From SAR116 cluster bacterium (GTDB lineage: Bacteria; Pseudomonadota; Alphaproteobacteria; Puniceispirillales; Marisalimonadaceae), in contig NZHB01000010.1 in assembly GCA_002691185.1 (NCBI GenBank), positions 21,148 to 28,227 of the forward strand: a stretch of 7,080 bases of DNA. The letters run 5' to 3'. Made by a program: the position numbers and the translations under genes. The notes under the pieces were generated by a model. That model was not told the DNA's origin and made no database searches. It saw only the letters and a program-made list of their open reading frames with translations. Below are positions 1 to 7,080 of this stretch, in pieces (positions within the stretch are counted from its first letter, which is position 1; the number at the start of each line of letters is the position of its first letter).

Positions 1-427
1 TGCAGAACCACCAACAAAATTTGAGGCAGGTACACCACCTATTGTAGAAGCTATATCTCTTGGTGAAGCTATTGATTGGGTGTCACAAGTAGGCATTGAA
101 AAAATTGGTTTACATGAAAAAAGAGTTATTTCATATGGGACTTCAATAATCGATTCAATTGATGGAGTTAAAGTGTTTGGAAAATCACCTGATAAAACAG
201 GTGTTATTTCCTTTACAATGGATTGTGCTCATTCTCATGATATTGCAACGATTATTGATAGGGAAGGCGTTGCAGTAAGAGCAGGGCATCATTGTGCACA
301 ACCATTAATGGATCATTATAATTTAGTATCAACCACAAGAGCATCTGTTGGTGCTTATTCAACTAATAAAGATTTTGATAAACTAGCAGATGCTCTTATT
401 AAAGTGAAAAAAATATTTGGTGCTTAA
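1..427 (+). CDS. sufS: SufS cysteine desulfurase, C-terminal part (5' end outside window)
   Basis: This is the C-terminal 141 residues of a PLP-dependent group II cysteine desulfurase. The reading frame is open from base 2 and ends with TAA at 425-427. The family takes sulfur from cysteine as an enzyme persulfide and passes it to the SUF Fe-S scaffold in the cytosol. The sequence shows the FEAGTPP segment near the start and the catalytic loop RAGHHCAQPL, whose persulfide-forming Cys is codon 293-295. It also shows the downstream TTRAS segment, whose Arg binds the substrate carboxylate in this family, and a typical C-terminal helix. The PLP-lysine half of the protein lies upstream and cannot be checked. 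A GTG at 80 is internal and not a start, because homology continues upstream of it. The stop is one base before sufT, which points to co-transcription and probable translational coupling. The HHCAQP loop favours SufS over IscS. Confidence 0.95.
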   Translation, partial: AEPPTKFEAGTPPIVEAISLGEAIDWVSQVGIEKIGLHEKRVISYGTSIIDSIDGVKVFGKSPDKTGVISFTMDCAHSHDIATIIDREGVAVRAGHHCAQPLMDHYNLVSTTRASVGAYSTNKDFDKLADALIKVKKIFGA

Positions 428-428
428 A

Positions 429-845
429 ATGAATGATGTTGAACAACTTCCTTTATCCGCTTTTATGCCTAATAATTCCCCTCTTAATGGTGAACATCCA
501 TTTATAGCAAAGGCAGGAAAAAAGAAGAATAGTTCTAAATCTACTATGGAATTACCACAAATAATAGAATGCCTAGAAACAATTTTTGATCCTGAATTAC
601 CAGTCAATATTTATGATTTAGGTTTAATATATGAAATAAAAATATTAAAATATAACAACATCAAAATTAAAATGTCTCTTACTGCACCTGGTTGTCCTGT
701 TGCTGGAGAGATGCCTGGTCAGGTGGCTGAAAAAGTTTCACAAATTCCTGATTCTGGTTTAGTTGAAGTTGAACTTGTTTGGGAACCAGCGTGGACAAAA
801 GATAGAATGAGTGATGACGCTAAAATGGCACTTGATATTTATTAA
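429..845 (+). CDS. sufT: SufT, MIP18/DUF59-family Fe-S maturation factor
   Basis: This 138-residue protein has a low-complexity, Lys-rich N-terminal extension (about 1-42) followed by a DUF59/MIP18 domain (about 43-138). The domain carries the family pattern DPELPVNIYDLGLIY (54-68) and the TAPGCP motif with its conserved Cys89. It ends in the VWEPAWTKDRMSDDAK segment typical of SUF-linked members. Family knowledge: SufT helps mature Fe-S proteins, mainly when demand is high, and is related to eukaryotic CIA2/MIP18 and to PaaD. Its place between sufS and sufA separates it from the phenylacetate homologue PaaD. I chose ATG 429, one base after the sufS stop, with GGTG at 419-422 as a weak ribosome site inside sufS. 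A TTG at 417 would only add four residues overlapping sufS. ATG 465 is a possible but less likely later start. Confidence 0.93.
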   Translation: MNDVEQLPLSAFMPNNSPLNGEHPFIAKAGKKKNSSKSTMELPQIIECLETIFDPELPVNIYDLGLIYEIKILKYNNIKIKMSLTAPGCPVAGEMPGQVAEKVSQIPDSGLVEVELVWEPAWTKDRMSDDAKMALDIY

Positions 846-850
846 TTTTC

Positions 851-856
851 AAGGAG
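851..856 (+). promoter_or_regulatory. Shine-Dalgarno site of sufA
   Basis: AAGGAG lies six bases before the ATG at 863, inside the 17-base sufT-sufA spacer. It is the strongest ribosome binding site in the window and fixes the sufA start. Confidence 0.85.
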
Positions 857-862
857 TTTAAG

Positions 863-1210
863 ATGACTGCTGATACAAAACCTTTGTTAACTCTTACTGA
901 CGCCGCGGTTAGAAGAGTTAAAAATATTATGGATAATGCTGATTCAGATGTAATAGGTCTAAGGATTGGTATCAAAACAGCAGGCTGCTCAGGTATGAAG
1001 TATAATGTAGAATATGCTAAAGATATTAGACCTTATGAAGAAAAAATAATTTCTAAGGGCGTAATTATTTGTGTTGATCCTGCCGCAATAATGTTTTTAA
1101 TTGGATCAGAAATGGATTATAAAGAAGAAAAGTTCAGTTCTGGTTTTGATTTTAATAATCCAAATGAGATAGCTAGATGTGGCTGTGGTGAGAGCTTTAC
1201 TGTAGCTTAA
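863..1210 (+). CDS. sufA: SufA/IscA-type A-type Fe-S cluster carrier
   Basis: This 115-residue protein of the HesB/IscA/SufA family has the usual length. The three conserved cluster-binding cysteines are visible: Cys42 in the AGCSGMKY segment, and Cys106 and Cys108 in the C-terminal CGCGESF motif. The core beta-rich fold segment runs from about residue 8 to the end. A-type carriers receive a cluster from the SufBCD scaffold and pass it to apo-proteins in the cytosol. The order sufS-sufT-sufA fits a SUF assembly operon. The start ATG follows a strong AAGGAG. The symbol sufA rests on context, because SufA, IscA and ErpA are hard to separate by motifs alone. Nothing is missing or truncated. Confidence 0.94.
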   Translation: MTADTKPLLTLTDAAVRRVKNIMDNADSDVIGLRIGIKTAGCSGMKYNVEYAKDIRPYEEKIISKGVIICVDPAAIMFLIGSEMDYKEEKFSSGFDFNNPNEIARCGCGESFTVA

Positions 1211-1233
1211 TTACAAAAAATTAGGAATAAATT

Positions 1234-3030
1234 ATGAAAAATGCAGAAGCATTTTCTTCTAATGATAAAATTTTGTCCCCTTTAAGGACATTAAAAGAAT
1301 TAATTAGCTTTGTAATTCCTAAAGGTAATAAAGAAATGCCAATCCGAATAATTTTGGCCTTTATCTTTTTAGGATTAGCAACACTAGTAACTGTCTACAC
1401 CCCATTTTTATATGGAAAGGCGGTTGATCTAGTTTCAGAAGGAAAATCAATAGATTTAAGTTTATTGTGGTTTGTGATTGGAGCCTACGCATTAGCGAGG
1501 TTAGGGCAAGTATTTTTTGATGAAGCTAAAGAGTTTGTATTTGCAAGAGTTGCCCAAAGGGCAGTTAGAGGAGCTGCATTAAAAGCGTTTAGGCATATGC
1601 ATAGTTTATCTCTAACTTTTCATCTTAATAGACAAACTGGTGGTTTAACCAGAGCAATAGATAGAGGTGCTAAAGGTATTGAATTTTTACTAAGGTTTAC
1701 TGTATTTGAAATTGTCCCAGTGTTAGTTGAATTAATAACAGTTGGAATAGTTTTATGGGTTACTTTTGGATTTGTATATGCGGCTGTTACTGTAACCACA
1801 GTTTTAGTCTATGTGATTTATACAATTAAAGTAACAGAATGGCGTATAGCCATAAGAAGAAAGATGAATTTAGCTGATGAAAACGCATCAACTAAAGCAG
1901 TTGATAGTCTGTTAAATTATGAGACTGTTAAATATTTTAATGCTGAATTAATAGAGGCAGATAGATTTAATAATGCTATGAAATCTTATGAAGATTCTGC
2001 CGTAAAGGCTAGAGCTTCTCTTTCAATTGTGAATATTGGTCAAGGTGGCATTATTGCTTTAGGACTATTCTTAATTATGGGTATGGCAGGAGAAGATATT
2101 GCTAGTGGTAAAATGTCAGTTGGAGACTTTGTCGTTGTTAATACATTTTTACTTCAATTATATTTACCCTTAAATTTTTTAGGTTTTGTTTACAGAGAAA
2201 TCAGACAATCTTTGTTAGATATGGGAAGAATGTTCGCTTTGGTAGATGAAAAACCTGATATTGTTGATGCGCAAAATGCTAAAGAGTTAGTTGTTGAATT
2301 TGGAAAGGTAAGTTTTGATAATGTAAATTTTTGGTTCGGAAAAAGACATATCCTTAAAAATCTAAGTTTTGAAGTAGCGCCAGGAAAAAAAGTCGCAATA
2401 GTTGGTCCAACTGGAGCAGGAAAATCTACAATATCAAAACTACTATTTAGATTTTATGATCCATCTTCAGGTAAAATTTACATAGATGATCAGTGTATTA
2501 TAGATGTAACACAGACTTCTTTAAGATCTAAAATTGGAGTTGTCCCACAAGATACTGTCTTATTTAATGATACAATAAAGTACAATATATCCTATTCTAA
2601 ACCTGGATCTTCATTGGACGAGATAAAAAAAGCAGCTAAACTTTCTTCAATTGATAAATTCATTGATAGTCTTGATTTAGAATATGATACTATTGTTGGT
2701 GAAAGAGGCTTAAAACTCTCAGGCGGTGAAAAACAAAGAGTCGCAATAGCAAGAGCACTTTTGAAAAATCCAAAAATATTCATTTTTGATGAAGCAACTT
2801 CTGCTTTAGACACTAAAACAGAAAAGTCCATTGAAAAATCTTTAAAAAAGTTATCTAATAATAATACAACCCTTGTAATAGCACACAGATTATCAACTGT
2901 TATAGATGCTGATAAGATAATTGTCTTAGATAATGGACAAGTTAAAGAAGAAGGTTCCCATATCGAACTTTTAAATAAAAAAGGCTTATATGCAGAAATG
3001 TGGCAAAGACAACAAGAGCTTGTTTCGTAA
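1234..3030 (+). CDS. Atm1-type ABC exporter (half transporter, TMD-NBD fusion)
   Basis: This 598-residue inner-membrane exporter should work as a homodimer. The N-terminal half has about six membrane helices (roughly 36-58, 75-95, 155-177, 179-198, 263-284, 294-317). The ATPase domain (about 350-590) has Walker A GPTGAGKST (391-399), Q-loop Gln439, signature LSGGEKQ (495-501), Walker B IFIFDE (515-520, catalytic Glu520), D-loop SALD and H-loop His551. The segments LLNYETVKYFNAE and FLGFVYREIRQSLLDMGRMFALVDEKP are typical of the Atm1/ABCB7/HMT1 group. Tyr193, Arg204, Arg208, Asn267, Gln270, Gly317 and Arg321 line up, with a constant offset of two, with glutathione-contact residues I recall for Novosphingobium Atm1. 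A glutathione persulfide, oxidised glutathione or metal-glutathione complex is therefore the likely substrate. ATG 1234 follows TAGGA at 1222-1226. The gene starts 23 bases after sufA, so it is probably co-transcribed with the suf genes. Confidence 0.93.
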   Translation: MKNAEAFSSNDKILSPLRTLKELISFVIPKGNKEMPIRIILAFIFLGLATLVTVYTPFLYGKAVDLVSEGKSIDLSLLWFVIGAYALARLGQVFFDEAKEFVFARVAQRAVRGAALKAFRHMHSLSLTFHLNRQTGGLTRAIDRGAKGIEFLLRFTVFEIVPVLVELITVGIVLWVTFGFVYAAVTVTTVLVYVIYTIKVTEWRIAIRRKMNLADENASTKAVDSLLNYETVKYFNAELIEADRFNNAMKSYEDSAVKARASLSIVNIGQGGIIALGLFLIMGMAGEDIASGKMSVGDFVVVNTFLLQLYLPLNFLGFVYREIRQSLLDMGRMFALVDEKPDIVDAQNAKELVVEFGKVSFDNVNFWFGKRHILKNLSFEVAPGKKVAIVGPTGAGKSTISKLLFRFYDPSSGKIYIDDQCIIDVTQTSLRSKIGVVPQDTVLFNDTIKYNISYSKPGSSLDEIKKAAKLSSIDKFIDSLDLEYDTIVGERGLKLSGGEKQRVAIARALLKNPKIFIFDEATSALDTKTEKSIEKSLKKLSNNNTTLVIAHRLSTVIDADKIIVLDNGQVKEEGSHIELLNKKGLYAEMWQRQQELVS

Positions 3031-3034
3031 CTTA

Positions 3035-3793
3035 TCACATTGAAAATTGTTCTTTCAAGTATTTGTCTTCCATACTATTAGTTTTATCATAAAGTATTCT
3101 TAAATTAATGTCTGGTCTTTGTGATACAAAAACTTTTTTTATATTTTTGACTTCAGTAGCGTCTGCGCTAGCGCTTACAGGTCTTAGTTTGGGATTAATT
3201 ATATTAAACTCAACCGTAGACTTATTTTTTAGTAAAGCCCCTTTCCATCTTCTGGGTCTAAATGGACTAATCGGTGTTAAAGCTAAAATTTCAGATCCAA
3301 TTGGTAAAATTGGTCCATGTGCGGACAGATTGTAAGCTGTTGAACCAACTGGAGTAGCTACCATTACACCATCGCATGTTAATTCAGTTAGCATTTCAGT
3401 ATTATCAATTTTTATAGAAATTATGGCACTTTGATGTGTTCTTCTAAATATTGATACTTCGTTTATTGCCAATTCAATAAATTCATTATTCTTTGAGTCT
3501 ATTGCTTTCATTTCTAAAGGATGAACAATAATTTCATTCGCATCCTTTAATCTTTCAACCAAATTACCCATTTCAAATCTATTCATTAAAAAACCAATGT
3601 TTCCTCTGTTTAAACCAAAAACTGGTATTTTAAAGTCAATGCTTTGTCTCATTGCAGAAAGCATTGCACCATCACCACCAACAGCGACAATGACTTCAGC
3701 ATTAGAAATTTCAACTTGGCCATATAATTTTAGTAATTCCTCAGAAACTGACTGAGATTTTTTATTTTTTGCAATACTGAAGTGAATTTTCAA
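3035..3793 (-). CDS. nadK: NAD kinase
   Basis: This 252-residue NAD kinase makes NADP from NAD and ATP (or polyphosphate) in the cytosol. The sequence shows the GGDG motif (39-42) with its catalytic Asp, the NE pair (111-112) and the DGVMVATPVGSTAY segment (141-154). These are followed by NLSAHGPILP and the ALTPISPFRPRRWKGALL stretch common in alphaproteobacterial NadK. Residue 43 is Ala where many homologues have Thr, and alphaproteobacterial members vary there. The start is TTG (bases 3793-3791 read on the minus strand), supported by AAGGA eight bases upstream; no ATG is close by. The stop is TGA. The length is normal for short NadK proteins. It is the only minus-strand gene and faces the exporter gene tail to tail across four bases. 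It is divergent from kdsD across 71 bases. Confidence 0.95.
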   Translation of the reverse strand: MKIHFSIAKNKKSQSVSEELLKLYGQVEISNAEVIVAVGGDGAMLSAMRQSIDFKIPVFGLNRGNIGFLMNRFEMGNLVERLKDANEIIVHPLEMKAIDSKNNEFIELAINEVSIFRRTHQSAIISIKIDNTEMLTELTCDGVMVATPVGSTAYNLSAHGPILPIGSEILALTPISPFRPRRWKGALLKNKSTVEFNIINPKLRPVSASADATEVKNIKKVFVSQRPDINLRILYDKTNSMEDKYLKEQFSM

Positions 3794-3801
3794 ATATTTA
3801 A

Positions 3802-3806
3802 TCCTT
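3802..3806 (-). promoter_or_regulatory. Shine-Dalgarno site deciding the nadK TTG start
   Basis: Read on the minus strand this is AAGGA, with eight bases before the TTG at 3793-3791. It supports initiation at this TTG rather than at an internal ATG. Confidence 0.75.
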
Positions 3807-3854
3807 TTTGTGGCGTTTAAATTAATTTCAAGTTAAAACAATTTCATATTAATT

Positions 3855-3860
3855 GGTGAT
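3855..3860 (+). promoter_or_regulatory. Probable Shine-Dalgarno site of kdsD
   Basis: GGTGAT lies four bases before ATG 3865 (six bases from the end of its GGTG core). It favours this ATG over the in-frame TTG at 3853, which overlaps the site itself. Confidence 0.55.
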
Positions 3861-3864
3861 TTTA

Positions 3865-4800
3865 ATGAAAGCAATAGAAACAGCACTTAGCTTAACTCAA
3901 GCATACAAACTTGGTATAGAAAGATTTGAAAATATGCTTGGTGATGATTTTGCCAAAGCAATTAAGGTAATGAGCAAAAGCTCAGCGCATATAATAATAT
4001 GTGGTATGGGCAAGTCTGGATTAGTTGGTAGAAAAATATCATCAACTTTAGCCTCTACTGGAACGCCTAGTATATTCCTACATCCTGCTGAAGCAATACA
4101 CGGAGATCTAGGAAAGGTTCAAAGAAAATCAATTATTTTACTAATATCTTACTCAGGCGAAACTGGTGAAATTATAGCGCTCATTCCTGCACTTAGAAGA
4201 CTAGAAGTTACCATAATAGCTCTTACAGGAGTTAAAGAATCTACACTCGCATCAAAAGCAGATATAATATTAGATACGTCTGTAGATAGGGAAGCATGTC
4301 CATTAAATTTAGCACCTACTACTTCTTCAATGATAACAATGGTATTAGGAGATGCTCTAGCTGTATCGTTAATGGAAATTAAAAATTTTAAACAGGAAGA
4401 TTTTGCCTTAACGCATCCTGGAGGTTCATTAGGTAAAAGGTTACTGTCAAAAGTTAAAGATGAGATGAAACAAAACAATTTGCCATTTGTTGATAAGGAA
4501 GCAATTGTTCAAGACGTTCTTGTTAAAATGACTGAGGGTCGTCTTGGTCTTGCTTTAGTTGGTAATAAGGAGAAATTACTTGGTGTTATTACTGATGGAG
4601 ATATTAGAAGAGCATTGATTGATAATAATAAATTTTCTCAATTAAAAGCTATGGATTTAATGAACAAAAACCCATTGATTGCCTCTGAATCAGATAATTT
4701 GCAAGTTGCTGAAAAAAGAATGAGAGAAGCTAAGGTCCAATGTTTAGTGGTTAAAAATAAAAATGGTGAAGTTGTTGGGGTAATTCAAATTTTTGAATAA
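3865..4800 (+). CDS. kdsD: Arabinose-5-phosphate isomerase, KdsD/KpsF family (SIS + two CBS domains)
   Basis: This 311-residue cytosolic enzyme interconverts ribulose 5-phosphate and arabinose 5-phosphate, the first step towards Kdo for lipopolysaccharide. The SIS sugar-isomerase domain (about 30-195) shows GMGKSG (47-52), HPAEAIHGDLG (73-83), SYSGET (95-100), CPLNLAPTTS (145-154) and THPGGSLG (183-190). These include the His and Glu positions linked to catalysis and metal binding in this family. Two CBS repeats follow (about 205-255 and 262-311). The protein stops at GVIQIFE, about eight residues short of the usual end (E. coli KdsD continues with HDLLRAGVV as I recall). Neither forward frame after the stop restores that tail, so it looks like a natural short end. 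ATG 3865 is preferred over TTG 3853. KpsF and KdsD cannot be told apart by sequence here. The gene leads an operon with queA 14 bases downstream, an unusual pairing with no clear metabolic link. It implies an outer membrane with Kdo. Confidence 0.93.
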   Translation: MKAIETALSLTQAYKLGIERFENMLGDDFAKAIKVMSKSSAHIIICGMGKSGLVGRKISSTLASTGTPSIFLHPAEAIHGDLGKVQRKSIILLISYSGETGEIIALIPALRRLEVTIIALTGVKESTLASKADIILDTSVDREACPLNLAPTTSSMITMVLGDALAVSLMEIKNFKQEDFALTHPGGSLGKRLLSKVKDEMKQNNLPFVDKEAIVQDVLVKMTEGRLGLALVGNKEKLLGVITDGDIRRALIDNNKFSQLKAMDLMNKNPLIASESDNLQVAEKRMREAKVQCLVVKNKNGEVVGVIQIFE

Positions 4801-4814
4801 TTTTTGGTAACTTT

Positions 4815-6987
<2,173 letters not shown>

Positions 6988-6990
6988 TTA

Positions 6991-7080
6991 ATGACAATAA
7001 AAAAAATGAATAAAAGAAAGCAAAAGCTATTAATTCACGAATTAGCTAATGAGTTTGGCTTTGATATCTGTAGGATTACA
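6991..7080 (+). CDS. queG: Probable epoxyqueuosine reductase QueG, N-terminal fragment (runs off window)
   Basis: An open frame of 30 codons begins three bases after the tgt stop and continues past the window edge. The residues NKRKQKLLIHELANEFGFDI followed by CRIT resemble the N-terminal helix of QueG proteins, which often read as a basic helix followed by a hydrophobic G-F-x-x-x-G/C-I-T stretch. QueG is a cobalamin and 4Fe-4S enzyme that reduces epoxyqueuosine to queuosine, the step after QueA. Position directly after queA and tgt strengthens the call. With so few residues and no catalytic or Fe-S motifs in view, the identity is an inference. The start could be ATG 6991 or in-frame ATG 7006 (MNKRKQ); neither has a clear Shine-Dalgarno sequence. 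If it is QueG, the operon would need Fe-S clusters, linking it to the SUF genes upstream. Confidence 0.65.
   Translation, partial: MTIKKMNKRKQKLLIHELANEFGFDICRIT

Larger units (their letters stand above)
3794..3864. promoter_or_regulatory. Divergent nadK/kdsD intergenic region, presumed promoters for both
   Basis: This 71-base spacer separates the only divergent gene pair in the window, so promoters for nadK (-) and the kdsD-que operon (+) are expected here. It is very AT-rich. On the + strand CATATT (3845-3850) could be a -10 box, but the matching -35 position (3822-3827, TTAATT) is poor. A perfect 10-base palindrome AAATTAATTT sits at 3819-3828; in such AT-rich DNA this may be chance, so I do not call it an operator. 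The promoter role comes from gene orientation, not from strong motifs. Confidence 0.45.

Noticed and set aside
383..607. Open frame of 74 codons on the minus strand over sufS/sufT
   Set aside because: It overlaps two well supported genes, has no family features and is a shadow of them.
2592..3038. Open frame of 148 codons on the minus strand under the exporter gene
   Set aside because: It is antisense to the conserved ATPase domain, shows no recognisable domain and is Ser-rich as expected of a shadow frame.
3040..3058. Inverted repeat TTGAAA ... TTTCAA just after the exporter gene, as a possible terminator
   Set aside because: The stem is only six pairs, AT-rich and without a following T-run. 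It lies within nadK coding sequence, and such repeats are expected by chance in this composition.
3108..3335. Open frame of 75 codons on the plus strand within nadK
   Set aside because: It is antisense to conserved NadK segments; its hydrophobic stretch is explained by the complementary codons.
3794..3864. A riboswitch, small RNA or operator in the divergent spacer
   Set aside because: At 71 AT-rich bases it is too short for most known riboswitches, and the 10-base palindrome AAATTAATTT has too little information to call an operator.
4149..4478. Open frame of 109 codons on the minus strand within kdsD
   Set aside because: It is antisense to the conserved SIS domain, with no motif or ribosome site of its own.
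4790..4814. Frameshift or stop mutation truncating kdsD
   Set aside because: Neither other forward frame after the stop encodes the expected HDLL-type tail, so the short end looks natural rather than a recent break.

Overview
This is an AT-rich, very compact stretch of bacterial chromosome. The protein families point to an alphaproteobacterium. The NAD kinase carries the residue patterns I associate with that class (positions 141-162 and 171-188). The ABC exporter is of the Atm1 type, the SUF genes include a sufT, and queA, tgt and a likely queG are adjacent. Low GC, spacers mostly of 1-23 bases, short proteins and several weak or TTG starts suggest a streamlined lineage such as a marine SAR11-like, HIMB59-like or Rickettsiales-related group. 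That placement is inference; the sequence alone does not name the organism.

Positions 1-3030 (+ strand) form one apparent operon. It holds the 3' end of sufS (cysteine desulfurase), sufT (MIP18/DUF59 maturation factor), sufA (A-type Fe-S carrier) and an Atm1-type ABC exporter. Spacers are 1, 17 and 23 bases. The genes cover sulfur mobilisation, cluster maturation, cluster carriage and probable export of a glutathione or sulfur compound. The scaffold genes sufB, sufC and sufD are not in view and probably lie upstream.

Positions 3035-3793 (- strand) hold nadK, the only reverse-strand gene. It converges on the exporter gene with a 4-base gap and uses a TTG start behind a good Shine-Dalgarno sequence. 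A 71-base divergent spacer (3794-3864) separates it from the next operon and is the only plausible promoter region in the window.

Positions 3865-7080 (+ strand) hold a second apparent operon: kdsD/kpsF (arabinose-5-phosphate isomerase for Kdo/lipopolysaccharide), queA, tgt and the first 30 codons of a probable queG. The last three cover base exchange and both later maturation steps of queuosine in tRNA. A near-perfect 38-base inverted repeat lies at the queA/tgt boundary and covers the only ATG that could start tgt early. I prefer a TTG start for tgt just after the queA stop.

I see no mobile element, CRISPR array, rRNA or tRNA, and no clearly undescribed system. The window is mainly housekeeping genes. 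The points worth checking are gene order (exporter with suf genes, kdsD with queuosine genes), the queA/tgt hairpin and two non-ATG starts.
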